Assembly: GCF_013283795.1 (NCBI RefSeq)
Contig: NZ_JABSOD010000002.1
Location: 1-64,000 of the forward strand
Length of the DNA stretch: 64,000 bases
Source: Rheinheimera lutimaris
GTDB taxonomy: Bacteria > Pseudomonadota > Gammaproteobacteria > Enterobacterales > Alteromonadaceae
Reading direction: 5' to 3'
Below, in pieces: positions 1 through 9,235 of the stretch. The notes beneath the pieces were generated by a model. It was given only the letters and a program-made list of their open reading frames with translations. It was not told the DNA's origin and ran no database searches. Both the position numbers and the translations under genes were made by a program. Numbering within the stretch: the stretch's first letter is position 1; every line of letters begins with the position of its first letter.

Positions 1-8
1 ACGCAAAG

Positions 9-33
9 CCACCTCCTATGGAGGTGGATTTTT
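9..33 (+). terminator. Rho-independent terminator
   Basis: A perfect 8-bp stem (CCACCTCC, loop TAT, GGAGGTGG) is followed by ATTTTT on the plus strand. It most likely ends a gene that lies before the window. It may also act on the minus strand for the RND permease that stops at 49, but the T-tract on that side is poor. Confidence 0.75.
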
Positions 34-48
34 ACTCAGTGAGCTACA

Positions 49-3000
49 TCAGCCCGGATGCACCTCATCAGCAGCATGCTCATCCGGTGCTTCGTTTTCC
101 AGTTTATGCAGCTTTTGCTCTAAGCGCTTGGGTGAGCCGGTATTACGTGCGATAACCATATAGGTTACCGGTACTACGTAGATTGTCATCAGTGTCGCCA
201 GAGCTACCCCTGAGAAAATGACCATACCAATCACCATCCGGCTTTCTGAACCCGGGCCACTGGCGACTATCAGCGGTATGCTGCTCATTGCGGTAGTAAA
301 AGCGGTCATCACAATCGGCCGTAAACGCTGGGTCGCAGCTTGTTGAATAGCTGTGCTGAACTCTACCCCTGCGTCACGCAACTGGTTAGCAAACTCAACG
401 ATTAAAATACCGTTTTTCGCTACCAAACCAATTAACATCACCAGACCAATCTGGCTGTAGATATTCAGTGTCATACCACTGAAATATAAACCGGATAAGG
501 CGCCCACCAGGCCCAGCGGCACCGTGATCAGAATCACCAGCGGATGAATAAAGCTTTCAAACTGAGCCGCTAATACCAGATAAGTGATTACCAGGGCAAG
601 GATAAATACCATCAATGTAGAGCTGCCGCTTTCCTGGAACAGCAGCGACTCGCCTTTGTAATCTATGCCTACCGTGTCCTGAATTTCGGTTTTTACGATA
701 TTTTCCAGGTATTCCAGTGCTTCTCCCAAGCTGTAACCCGGCGCCATACTGGCGGTCAGCGTAATGCTGCGCATCCGGTTGTAGCGGTTTAAGCTGGACG
801 AGGTAGCTTCTTCGCGTAAGGTAACCAGGTTGTCTAACGGGATCAGCTGGCCTGAAGTTTCAGAGCGCAAGTACACATTGGTTATGCTACCAGGTTCGGC
901 AAAGTCTTCATCCAAACCTTCCAGAATGACATCATATTCTTTACCGCGGTCAAGGAAAGTGGTGACACGCCGGCCACCCAGCATCGCTTCTAATGATCGA
1001 CCTATTGCACCGACAGATACACCAAGATCACCGGCCCGTTCGGTATTAATTTCTACCAGTACCTGGGGTACGGTTTCTTTATAATCATGATCCAGCATCA
1101 GAATGTTGGGGTTTTCTGCTGCTTTGTTGATCACAATATCACGCCAGCGGGCCAGTTCTTCATAGGTGTTACCCTGCAGCACAAACTGAATAGGCCGGCC
1201 GCCGCCGCCACCGCCGCCCAGGCCACTGCGCATAAAGGTAAAAGCACGAACATCAGGAATTTCATTCAGTTTCTGGCCTACTTCGCCCATTAATTCTTGT
1301 GTACGGCGCTTACCGTTATGCCAGTTCTCAGTGCCGACAATGGCCACGCCACCGCTGTTACCCCAACCTGGCACCCGCACCAGCAAGCGGTTGAATTCAC
1401 CATCGTGGTAGTAGGGCAGCAATACATCTTCAATCAGGCGCATATTACGACTGTTGCTGGTGTAGCTGGCGCCTTCTGCCGGGCTCATCATAACAAAGAA
1501 GGTACCGCGATCTTCTACCGGTGCCAGTTCGCCCGGCAGCAGTTTTACCAACATATAGCTGGCAACAAAGCACAAAGATACCACTATCATGACCGGCCAG
1601 CGGGTGGCACAGACAACATTCAATTGGCGACGATAAGCATTTTCCAATTTGTGAAAGGCGGCATGCAGCCATAAGCCAAGCTTGGTTTCCCGTTTTTGGT
1701 GGGTAAGTAATTTGCTGCAAAGCATAGGTGATAATGTCAGTGCCGTAACACTGGAAAAGGCCACTGCGGCGGCAATGGCCAGTGCAAACTCGGTAAATAA
1801 TTTGCCAAGCTGTCCTTGCATAAATACCAATGGCACGAATACCGAAATCAATACCAGCGTGGTGGCAACTACGGCGAAGCCAACTTCGCGTGCACCGCGG
1901 TAGGATGCCACTAACGGGTGCTCTCCCAGCTCAATGCGGCGATAAATGTTTTCCAGCACGACGATAGAATCATCTACTACCAGGCCGATAGCCAGAACCA
2001 TCGCCAGTAAGGTAAGCAGATTAACCGAAAAATCCAGTGCAAACAGCACCGTAACGGCCGCCACCAGTGCTACCGGTACCGTTACCGCCGGGATAAAGGT
2101 AGCGCGGATATTACCTAAAAATAAGAAGATAACGATAACCACCAGCACCATAGCGATGCCCAGGGTGTTATATACTTCTTTAATAGACTCAGCGATAAAC
2201 AACGATGAGTCGTAGCCCGGTTCAATAGTGGTACCGTCCGGTAAGGTGGCCTTTATGCGCTCCATTTCAGCTCGGGCGTTACGCACTACTTCCAGCGTAT
2301 TGGCTTTGGACTGCTTGATAATACCGATACCGAGCAAGTTTTTGCCATCGCCGCGAAATTCGCTTTCTTCGTTTTCAGCGGTTAGCAGTACGTCGGCGAC
2401 TTCTCCTAAGCGCACCAGGTAGTTATTGTCGCCGCGCTTGATAACCAGCCGGCGAAAGTCCTGTTGTGTTTTGTAGGTACGCACCACACGCACGGTAAAA
2501 TCACGTTCGGTTGATTTAATATTTCCGGCCGGCAGCTCAACGTTCTCTGCGCGCAGCACCGCTTCAATATCCTGCACGGTGACGCCGCGCGACGCCATGG
2601 CATCGCGGTCCAGCCAAATTCGCATGGCATAATCGCGTGAGCCACCCAGCTGCAGACGGGCTACACCATCGACCACGGAAAAGCGTTCGACAATATAACG
2701 GTCAGCGTAATCCGTCAGTTCCAGCGAGGTCATGGTTTCGCTGTTTAACACAAACCATGCGATGGTATCTTCATCATCGCTGGCTTTGGACACTTCCGGT
2801 GGGTCTGCCTGGTCCGGCAGGTTGTTCAGCGCCCGCGACACCCGATCGCGTACGTCGTTAGCCGCAGAGTCGATATCGCGTTCTACATTAAACTCAATGG
2901 AGATATTCGAGCGCCCGTTGCGACTGGTAGAGTTAATATTTTTAATACCTTCCACACCGCTGATACGGTCTTCCAGCAGTTGGGTAATTTTGGATTCGAC

Positions 3001-3174
3001 AATTTCTGCCGAGGCACCCGGGTAGTTGGTGCTGATACTGACAATAGGGGTGTCGATATCCGGGTATTCGCGCAGTGGCAGCATGCTAAAGCAGACAACG
3101 CCGAATACAATCAGCAGTAAGTTAACAACCGAAGCAAAAACCGGGCGTTTAACCGAGGTATCAGATAACCACAT
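49..3174 (-). CDS. RND (HAE1-type) efflux transporter permease
   Basis: This 1041-residue protein is the inner-membrane, proton-driven pump of a tripartite RND exporter, AcrB/MexF-like. It opens with the family start MWLSDTSVKRPVF and a first membrane helix. A long periplasmic porter loop follows, then a helix bundle carrying the proton-relay pair Asp401-Asp402 in GLVVDDSIVV. A second porter loop near residue 650 contains a run of seven glycines. The second helix bundle has the usual GLVAKNGILIVEFAN motif. It starts 2 bp after the adaptor gene stops, so the two form an operon. No outer-membrane channel is encoded nearby, so it probably borrows a TolC-type protein. Substrates cannot be told from sequence alone; multidrug or solvent export is the family default. 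Confidence 0.95.
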   Translation of the reverse strand: MWLSDTSVKRPVFASVVNLLLIVFGVVCFSMLPLREYPDIDTPIVSISTNYPGASAEIVESKITQLLEDRISGVEGIKNINSTSRNGRSNISIEFNVERDIDSAANDVRDRVSRALNNLPDQADPPEVSKASDDEDTIAWFVLNSETMTSLELTDYADRYIVERFSVVDGVARLQLGGSRDYAMRIWLDRDAMASRGVTVQDIEAVLRAENVELPAGNIKSTERDFTVRVVRTYKTQQDFRRLVIKRGDNNYLVRLGEVADVLLTAENEESEFRGDGKNLLGIGIIKQSKANTLEVVRNARAEMERIKATLPDGTTIEPGYDSSLFIAESIKEVYNTLGIAMVLVVIVIFLFLGNIRATFIPAVTVPVALVAAVTVLFALDFSVNLLTLLAMVLAIGLVVDDSIVVLENIYRRIELGEHPLVASYRGAREVGFAVVATTLVLISVFVPLVFMQGQLGKLFTEFALAIAAAVAFSSVTALTLSPMLCSKLLTHQKRETKLGLWLHAAFHKLENAYRRQLNVVCATRWPVMIVVSLCFVASYMLVKLLPGELAPVEDRGTFFVMMSPAEGASYTSNSRNMRLIEDVLLPYYHDGEFNRLLVRVPGWGNSGGVAIVGTENWHNGKRRTQELMGEVGQKLNEIPDVRAFTFMRSGLGGGGGGGRPIQFVLQGNTYEELARWRDIVINKAAENPNILMLDHDYKETVPQVLVEINTERAGDLGVSVGAIGRSLEAMLGGRRVTTFLDRGKEYDVILEGLDEDFAEPGSITNVYLRSETSGQLIPLDNLVTLREEATSSSLNRYNRMRSITLTASMAPGYSLGEALEYLENIVKTEIQDTVGIDYKGESLLFQESGSSTLMVFILALVITYLVLAAQFESFIHPLVILITVPLGLVGALSGLYFSGMTLNIYSQIGLVMLIGLVAKNGILIVEFANQLRDAGVEFSTAIQQAATQRLRPIVMTAFTTAMSSIPLIVASGPGSESRMVIGMVIFSGVALATLMTIYVVPVTYMVIARNTGSPKRLEQKLHKLENEAPDEHAADEVHPG

Positions 3175-3176
3175 AG

Positions 3177-4229
3177 TTAACCCCCGACACGGTTAATAGT
3201 GATGCCGGAGCGCAGTTTTTGAATGCCTTCTACCACCACTTCGTCGCCTTCTTCCAGACCGCTGAGGATCTCTACCCAGCCGGGCTCGCGTTGGCCGATG
3301 GTTACTTCGGTCTGAGATACGGTATTGTTTTCATTTACGCGATACACAAACTGTTTTTGTTGCTGCGGCACCAGTGCTTTTTCGGAGATTTGCATCGCAA
3401 TGCGATTATCCAGCTCTAGTTTGACATTTAACAACATGCCGGGGCGCAGACGCACGTCGTCGTTAACCAAAGCACCATGCACTGTTACCGTGCGGGTTAT
3501 CGGATCCAACCGGGTATCAATAGCGCTAACCTTACCGGCAAAGCTGATGTTGCCATAGGCAGCATTAGTTACGGTTAATGGCATACCTGGTTTTATGTCT
3601 GCCAGGTAGTGTTCTGCCACACTGAAGGCTACCCGCAGAGTGCTTAAATCATCCAGCGTAGTAATAACGGTACCGCTACTGACATAAGCGCCTTCGCTTA
3701 CCTGACGTAAGCCCAAATAACCGGCAAACGGCGCAGTAATAGTCATCTGAGCCAGTTGTGCTTTGGCACTGTTTAACTGTGCCAGGGTGGTGTTTACGCG
3801 GGTAATCTGTTCATCCAGCAGTGATTGTGCCGTGGCCTGAGTGTTCGCCAGATTTTTTAACCGGTCTAACTGGCGTTTTTGTTCGGCCAGAATACCTTCC
3901 AGTTCTGTTACTCTGGCGCGCTCGTCTACATCCTGTAATTTGGCAATCACTTCGCCACGTTTAACTGCTTTACCTTCGCGAATGTTCAGCTCGCTGATAA
4001 AGTCGCTGGTAGGGGCTATTAACTGGATAGATTGATTAGCAATGCCGGTACCCAGCGAATTTACGCTGCGGATCATCGGTTTGGTTTCTACTTTAGATGT
4101 GCTGACGGCAACAGCGGCTGTCGCACGACGGTTGTCAGTTTTTTGCCCCGGTAGCCAATATAAGTAACCGATAAACACCAGCAGAGCGATTAAGATCACC
4201 CAAATTAATTTTGAATGTAGTTTTGCCAC
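3177..4229 (-). CDS. RND efflux periplasmic adaptor (membrane fusion protein)
   Basis: This 350-residue adaptor joins the downstream RND permease to an outer-membrane channel. It has an N-terminal membrane anchor (residues about 8-27) and no lipobox. A biotinyl-lipoyl-like half motif follows (NIREGKAVKRGEVIAKLQD), then an alpha-helical hairpin around residues 100-160 and the matching second lipoyl half (ITAPFAGYLGLRQVSEGAYV). A beta-barrel and membrane-proximal domain end at the C terminus (GLEEGDEVVVEGIQKL). It is the first gene of a two-gene operon with the permease. No local regulator gene is present. Confidence 0.93.
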   Translation of the reverse strand: MAKLHSKLIWVILIALLVFIGYLYWLPGQKTDNRRATAAVAVSTSKVETKPMIRSVNSLGTGIANQSIQLIAPTSDFISELNIREGKAVKRGEVIAKLQDVDERARVTELEGILAEQKRQLDRLKNLANTQATAQSLLDEQITRVNTTLAQLNSAKAQLAQMTITAPFAGYLGLRQVSEGAYVSSGTVITTLDDLSTLRVAFSVAEHYLADIKPGMPLTVTNAAYGNISFAGKVSAIDTRLDPITRTVTVHGALVNDDVRLRPGMLLNVKLELDNRIAMQISEKALVPQQQKQFVYRVNENNTVSQTEVTIGQREPGWVEILSGLEEGDEVVVEGIQKLRSGITINRVGG

Positions 4230-4345
4230 AGTAACCCCGGGTAATACCTGATTTAAATTTCTGCCTTATTGTATGGAAGAAACTGCACATTAGATTCCCT
4301 GTTATCGCAGTAGCAGCGGTGTTGGTCGATTAAGGCACGCTGTTA

Positions 4346-4381
4346 AACCCGGTTAGCGGCACAATTCTGCTTCACCGGGTT
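4346..4381. repeat. 8-bp inverted repeat in the efflux/DUF2982 divergent region
   Basis: AACCCGGT (4346-4353) pairs perfectly with ACCGGGTT (4374-4381) around a 20-nt loop, between the divergent adaptor and DUF2982 genes. It could be an operator or a hairpin. No T-tract follows, so it does not look like a terminator. No function is assigned. Confidence 0.4.
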
Positions 4382-4464
4382 GGCTTATTTAGCGACACAA
4401 CGCTGAACTATTGGACAAAGCGTGCCATCATAATTGGTAATTGAAAGCTTGGGGTATAGTCCAA

Positions 4465-5127
4465 ATGCAAGAGGTCAGAATTCAGGGCCCGGCCAGCAGG
4501 GGTGGTGCGAAACTTATGTTACTCAGTGCCCTTGTACTGCTGTCACTGCTGTTTGGGTTGATATGGGTACAGCAGCTTGGCGTAATATATGCCATTGCTC
4601 TGGTTGCCGCTTTGTTGGGGCTTTTCGCCGGCTGGGCTAAATTGGCTGAACCACAATATTTCCTGCAATATGATGACAAAGGCGTTTGTTATTGCCATCG
4701 TCATGGCAGTTGGCGTTTGCCGTGGCAGAGTTTTTTGTATAGTGGTGTACCGCAGTATCAACAACAGCGCCTTGGCTATATCGGCTTTAAAGTGACTGAT
4801 TACGACAGTTTTCTGGCGCATTTACCGCTGCGCCTGGCGGTGCGGATTATGACAGAGCAACGTGCCCTATACATAGAAGCCGTGCGGCAAAGCTGCAGCA
4901 GTGGCCAGTGTGCCAGTGAATTTCTGGCAGAAAGCAGCCGGTTTTGCACAGCTCAGCAGCAATATAGCGGTATTAAAGCCGCGTTTGGCTGGCGCATGCA
5001 GCACTTATCTGCTGCAACCGGTTTTGACATTTTTGTACCGGTAAATTTTGCTGAAAGCGATAGCGAACATTTGTGTCGGCAGATTAATCAGGCCCGGCTA
5101 CAATTAATACAAAATACAGTCACCTAG
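4465..5127 (+). CDS. DUF2982 family membrane protein
   Basis: This 220-residue protein has two adjacent hydrophobic helices near residues 18-55. A soluble C-terminal part carries the conserved-looking stretches YDDKGVCYCHRHGSWRLPW and GYIGFKVTDYDSFLAHLPLRLA. I recognise this as DUF2982, a family of unknown function typical of Alteromonadales. A TTG start at 4441 is possible in the same frame, but the ATG at 4465 is preferred. The gene is divergent from the efflux operon and lies upstream of a small unknown gene. Its role is unknown; the domain order suggests an inner-membrane protein with a cytoplasmic sensor-like domain. Confidence 0.75.
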   Translation: MQEVRIQGPASRGGAKLMLLSALVLLSLLFGLIWVQQLGVIYAIALVAALLGLFAGWAKLAEPQYFLQYDDKGVCYCHRHGSWRLPWQSFLYSGVPQYQQQRLGYIGFKVTDYDSFLAHLPLRLAVRIMTEQRALYIEAVRQSCSSGQCASEFLAESSRFCTAQQQYSGIKAAFGWRMQHLSAATGFDIFVPVNFAESDSEHLCRQINQARLQLIQNTVT

Positions 5128-5186
5128 ACACTCTGGGCTGTCTGTATCATAATATTGGCATTATCGGATATTACGTAGGCTAGTGA

Positions 5187-5522
5187 ATGAATAATTACGA
5201 AAAACCTTATTTGGTTAGTGGTCGTAACACACTGATCCATAAAAATAAAAAATTGGATTTAGTGCTTGTGAATGACGACGATGATCCGACAGTCATCGTT
5301 ACTCGGCATGGTGTTAAAATTTTTACTGAAAGCGTACCGGCCAATCGTGGTGAAGCAAAAGACCGTTATATGGAAGTGGTAGATATCTCCAGTTCAGATG
5401 TATTTAGTGAAGTTAAGACATTATTGTTTATTCAGGCGATTAATAATAAAGAATACAAAGTAGATTACAGCAAAAAAGGTACAGATCTGTTTATCCGTAT
5501 CCATCAGGAAAACTATATTTGA
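5187..5522 (+). CDS. Hypothetical protein, 111 aa
   Basis: This small soluble protein has no signal peptide or membrane helix. It is rich in Lys and Asp and contains a DDDDP acidic run at about residues 30-34. I do not recognise the family. The coding sequence is convincing: it has normal codon use, an ATG start after DUF2982 and a stop just before the DUF342 gene. It is somewhat more AT-rich than its neighbours. Secondary structure looks mostly beta. It may share a transcript with DUF2982 (59-bp gap), but no function is proposed. Confidence 0.6.
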   Translation: MNNYEKPYLVSGRNTLIHKNKKLDLVLVNDDDDPTVIVTRHGVKIFTESVPANRGEAKDRYMEVVDISSSDVFSEVKTLLFIQAINNKEYKVDYSKKGTDLFIRIHQENYI

Positions 5523-5629
5523 TGTTTGCTGCTGTATTGGCCCTGCAACCCCAAACAGAGCTTGCCTTTAGCGCGGTTATTTGTTTCATTAGTTGAGCTT
5601 TCTTGCAGTAATCAAAAGTGTGATGCCTT

Positions 5630-7288
5630 ATGCAATTTACCGAGCACAACAATAGTATAAAAATAACCGTGCCTGTCACCTCAGACGCGTTAAGCGCTGA
5701 TGTCGTAGTAACGTCTCTGCAGGCTGCCGGTTTTGGCCGCTGCTTGGTTATTCAGGACCAAATAACTAATCTGTTGGTAGAATATCAGCAAATTCAAATA
5801 AAAGTTAAAGAGCAACTGCAACCGGAAGGTACTACCTTAACTTATCGTATAGCGGAAAAACGTGATGCTGAACTCAGCTTTGATATTGCCGACGATGCTA
5901 TGTCTGCTGCTGCAATTATCACTGCCGCCTGGGGCGGTGCTCCGGTATCGGCAAATTCACTGGTGAAAGGTGCGCAGGAAGCCGGCATAGTGTTTGGCTT
6001 TAGTAAAGAACACATCATTAAGCTGGTAACCCACGCCAGTAAAGCTGAACCCGGCAGTAAGGTGAAGTTGGTAATTGCCCGTGGCCGGGCGGTGGTCAAC
6101 GGCGAGAATTCGCGCTTTGAAGCGCTTATTGCTGATATGGAAAGCCGGCGTAACAAGCCGCTGCTGCAATCCGATGAAAAAGCCGACTTACGTGATTTTG
6201 GCGTAATACCGGCTATTCGTGCCGGTGAGCCTTTAATGCGTCGTCATCCGCCGACAGCCGGTATCGATGGTATGACGGTTACCGGTACCGCTATCCAGGC
6301 CGTGCCCGGCCAAAGTATTGATTGGAATGTTGCCGAAGGCAGTGAATTATCAGCAACCGACGCGGATTTACTGCAAGCTGCACGTGACGGCTTACCCAGA
6401 GTTATTGAGCACGGTGCTACAGTAGATGAAGTATTTACTGTGAAGAATGTTGATTTAGCCACCGGACATATTATTTTTCGCGGTTCTGTGGTGGTAAACG
6501 GCGATGTTACCGAAGGTATGAAGGTTATTGCCGGCGGCAATATATTTGTTAAAGGCTTTGTTGAGGGCACGTTGATTGAGGCCGGTGGTGATATTAAAAT
6601 CGGTGGCTCGGTAATTGGCCACCAATTACCAACCGCAGAAAAAGACAGCGAATACAGCACCGAGCTAAAAGCCAAAGGTGATATTCAGTGCAATATTGCC
6701 CAGTATGCCAGGTTGTCGTGTGATGGTAATGTGTATGTTAATAAACAGATGATGCACTGTGCTGTTGCTGCTGCGAAAGTATATGCCGGCCCTGAAGACA
6801 ACCCGAATGGTAAATTAATCGGCGGTTATTTTTATCTGGATTACGGTATCTTTACCGGCAATTTAGGCGCGCCGTCAAGCAGCAACGTATTGGTGGAACT
6901 TAACCGGCAGATTGACCCGATAGCCGAAAAACAAGACGTATTGCGTGCCAGCATTACTGCAGCCAAAAATGATATGCAAGATATTCGCGAGCAGCTGGAA
7001 AAGCTGAAAAAAATTGAAGGCAATGCTCAAATTGAGTTGCGCCGGCAAGAGTTGCAAAGCGAGTTTGATGAACATAAAAGCGTCGCCCTCGCGCTGATTG
7101 AAGATGTGAAGCAACTGGAACAGCAACGTAAAGAAAAGCTGGCGGCTACGGTTATTGTGGTACGCCAACAGTTGTTTTCTGCGGTAGAGGTGCACTTTGG
7201 CAAGGATGTGATGCGCAGCCGGCGGGAGTATGGACCGTCTAAAGTGTTGTTGGTTGATGGTAGTCCTGCTATTGAACCTTTCTTCTAA
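5630..7288 (+). CDS. FapA-like DUF342 domain protein
   Basis: This 552-residue cytosolic protein belongs to the DUF342/FapA family. An N-terminal domain (about 1-170) precedes the conserved core, which has the FGVIPAIRAGEPLMRRHPPTAGIDGMTVTG-type region and a parallel beta-helix (GSVVVNGDVTEGMKVIAGGNIFVKGFVEG). A coiled coil near residues 425-510 (DIREQLEKLKKIEG) and a short C-terminal beta section follow. In Vibrio, FapA links to polar flagellar placement, but no flagellar or chemotaxis gene lies here. The role is therefore only inferred as a scaffold or regulator. The ATG at 5630 matches the start of the domain. Confidence 0.88.
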   Translation: MQFTEHNNSIKITVPVTSDALSADVVVTSLQAAGFGRCLVIQDQITNLLVEYQQIQIKVKEQLQPEGTTLTYRIAEKRDAELSFDIADDAMSAAAIITAAWGGAPVSANSLVKGAQEAGIVFGFSKEHIIKLVTHASKAEPGSKVKLVIARGRAVVNGENSRFEALIADMESRRNKPLLQSDEKADLRDFGVIPAIRAGEPLMRRHPPTAGIDGMTVTGTAIQAVPGQSIDWNVAEGSELSATDADLLQAARDGLPRVIEHGATVDEVFTVKNVDLATGHIIFRGSVVVNGDVTEGMKVIAGGNIFVKGFVEGTLIEAGGDIKIGGSVIGHQLPTAEKDSEYSTELKAKGDIQCNIAQYARLSCDGNVYVNKQMMHCAVAAAKVYAGPEDNPNGKLIGGYFYLDYGIFTGNLGAPSSSNVLVELNRQIDPIAEKQDVLRASITAAKNDMQDIREQLEKLKKIEGNAQIELRRQELQSEFDEHKSVALALIEDVKQLEQQRKEKLAATVIVVRQQLFSAVEVHFGKDVMRSRREYGPSKVLLVDGSPAIEPFF

Positions 7289-7302
7289 CGTTGTTTCGAC
7301 AG

Positions 7303-7363
7303 TTTGCAGCTTAGCTGCGGCACGGCGTAATGCGTTAGCTGCTTCGCTGGCTTAAGCTGTAAA
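7303..7363. repeat. Imperfect inverted repeat after the DUF342 gene
   Basis: TTTGCAGCTTAGC (7303-7315) is nearly the reverse complement of GCTTAAGCTGTAAA (7350-7363). The GC-rich interval between them contains GCGTTAGCTGC. The structure fills the 99-bp gap before the YggN-like gene. It may be a long stem-loop in the transcript. It does not contain the core of the dispersed repeat family seen elsewhere in this window. Confidence 0.4.
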
Positions 7364-7387
7364 TGATCAGGTAGCCGGACACAAAGT

Positions 7388-8149
7388 GTGAAACGTTTTT
7401 ATTTGCTGTTAATACCGTTATTTACCCCCTTGCTGCAAGCGGCAGAGTGCAATATGGCTTTTGCGCATGGTATTTTGATAGCGCCTGAACATATTCGTAT
7501 TATGCAAAATAACCGCACCCATGTGCAGATCAACGCTGACAGCCAACTGTTTATCCGCGGCGAATGGACCACACTTAATGCAGAGGATACCGCTTTATTA
7601 CAGCGTTACAGTCAGGGGTTACGCAAGTTTGTACCGGAAATTGTTAGTATTGCCGTAGACGGTGTTGAGTTGGGCTTATCCGGTATTGAAGCGATGTTTA
7701 CCGGTATCGGCAGCGAAGCACAGCAAGCGGAGTGGCGTGAGTTGGTAAACGAGACCACGTTTCAGTGGATGTCGCGTTTTGTCCGCACCAACGAGCATTT
7801 TTACCTGGCACCGCAGAGTCTGAATGAGCTTGATTATTTCTTACACGGAGAACTTAAACCGCAGTTAGATAATCTTGCCCGACATACTGTCGGCGCGGTG
7901 TGGGGGGCGTTGCGTGATGCATTACGCCACTCTGATAATAACTTTGAACGGACAGACAATCAGGAGTGGCAATCGGTTGGCGCCCTTGTCAATAAGATAA
8001 ATTCCGGGCTGGATGCCAAAGCGGTAGAGCTGGAAGAGAAATCGGCGCTATTTTGTCAGCGTATGCAGGCACTGGATAAAATAGAGCTGCAATTGCATCA
8101 GCGGGTACCGGCGTTATTACGATATGATGTGGTGGCCCAAAAAGACTAG
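7388..8149 (+). CDS. YggN-like DUF2884 family exported protein
   Basis: This 253-residue protein has an N-terminal signal peptide (MKRFYLLLIPLFTPLLQA) and so acts in the periplasm. The body matches the DUF2884/YggN family: ECNMAFAHGILIAPEHIRI near the mature start, then an INADSQLFIRGEWTTLN stretch and helical C-terminal segments. The family has no established function. It stands alone between the DUF342 gene and the convergent rimK operon. The start is the first in-frame Met before the signal peptide; upstream TGTGTG leaves the RBS unclear. Confidence 0.82.
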   Translation: MKRFYLLLIPLFTPLLQAAECNMAFAHGILIAPEHIRIMQNNRTHVQINADSQLFIRGEWTTLNAEDTALLQRYSQGLRKFVPEIVSIAVDGVELGLSGIEAMFTGIGSEAQQAEWRELVNETTFQWMSRFVRTNEHFYLAPQSLNELDYFLHGELKPQLDNLARHTVGAVWGALRDALRHSDNNFERTDNQEWQSVGALVNKINSGLDAKAVELEEKSALFCQRMQALDKIELQLHQRVPALLRYDVVAQKD

Positions 8150-8179
8150 CCAGAGCACCATATTGTAACCGTCGCCGGC

Positions 8180-9235
8180 TCAGACTACGCCGTACTCTTC
8201 ACCCAGCACCGGTGGCATCGCGTTATCCACTTCATCATTGATGGCATCCACAGTTTTTTCAGCCTCCTCCAGCGAACTGACTTCAGCGACATGAAACAAG
8301 GCTTCGCCTTCATTCACCAACGGCAGGTTGTTGCGGCCGATAACGATACCGTCAAAGCTGGCATGTACTGCCACTTCAAAATCAGAGTAGGGCGAGTAGA
8401 TATGCGCCAGCACATCGCCGGTTTTAACCGTTTGCCCCAGCCCGACATAGTACCGGGCTATGCCGTCATGCTCGGCCCGTACCCAGCTACTTTTCTTTGA
8501 GAATAATGATTTGGTATTCGGCCGTCTACGTCCTGCCCGCAGCATGCCTAAATCGGTCATTACATTTAAAATACCGCGAACACCCACATTAATAGATTGC
8601 TCGTCAAAGCGCAGTGCTTCGCCGGCTTCAAACAGTAAAATGGGGATGCCAAGACTATTGGCTGTACCGCGCATAGTGCCTTCGCGGCTGGCGGCTTTAA
8701 TAATAATGGGCGCGTTAAACACTTCTGCCATGCGTAGTGCTACCTTGTCTTTAGCGCTGGCTCTTACCTGCGGCAGGTTGGAGCGGTGAATAGCGCCGGT
8801 GTGCAGATCTATGGCATGACTGCAATTTTGCAGAATTTTATCGGTAAACTGAAACGCCATCCGGCTGCCCAACGAGCCTTTTTCACTGCCGGGAAAGCTG
8901 CGGTTTAAATCGCGCCGGTCGGGCAAATAGCGTGATTGCTGCACAAAACCATAGGTGTTCACTATAGGTACTACTATCAAGGTGCCTTTGAGCTGATTCA
9001 GTCGTGGCAGTTTCAGCAAGCGGCGACATATTTCTACACCGTTGATTTCATCACCGTGCAGAGCCGCAGTAACCAGCAGTACCGGTCCCTCTTTACGACC
9101 ATGGATCACATGAGCACCGATATTCAGCTCAGTATGGGTGTACAGCTTACCAAAAGGAATATCCACTACCGCACGGCTGCCGGGTGGTATATTGCTGTTT
9201 CCCAGGGTAAAAGGTGCTCTGCTGCTGGTTTGCAT
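8180..9235 (-). CDS. Succinylglutamate desuccinylase/aspartoacylase-family zinc hydrolase
   Basis: This 351-residue protein has the AstE/ASPA (M14-like) fold. The metal-site motif is LHGDEINGVEICRR, with His and Glu as zinc ligands, followed by the second His in IDLHTG. A C-terminal beta domain (about residue 245 on) holds a lipoyl-like GLGQTVKTGDVLAHIY stretch. Its ATG overlaps the stop of rimK in a TAATG arrangement, so translation is coupled. AstE itself acts in arginine catabolism, but no other ast gene is here. A role on glutamate-modified substrates of RimK is an attractive inference, not shown. Confidence 0.85.
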   Translation of the reverse strand: MQTSSRAPFTLGNSNIPPGSRAVVDIPFGKLYTHTELNIGAHVIHGRKEGPVLLVTAALHGDEINGVEICRRLLKLPRLNQLKGTLIVVPIVNTYGFVQQSRYLPDRRDLNRSFPGSEKGSLGSRMAFQFTDKILQNCSHAIDLHTGAIHRSNLPQVRASAKDKVALRMAEVFNAPIIIKAASREGTMRGTANSLGIPILLFEAGEALRFDEQSINVGVRGILNVMTDLGMLRAGRRRPNTKSLFSKKSSWVRAEHDGIARYYVGLGQTVKTGDVLAHIYSPYSDFEVAVHASFDGIVIGRNNLPLVNEGEALFHVAEVSSLEEAEKTVDAINDEVDNAMPPVLGEEYGVV

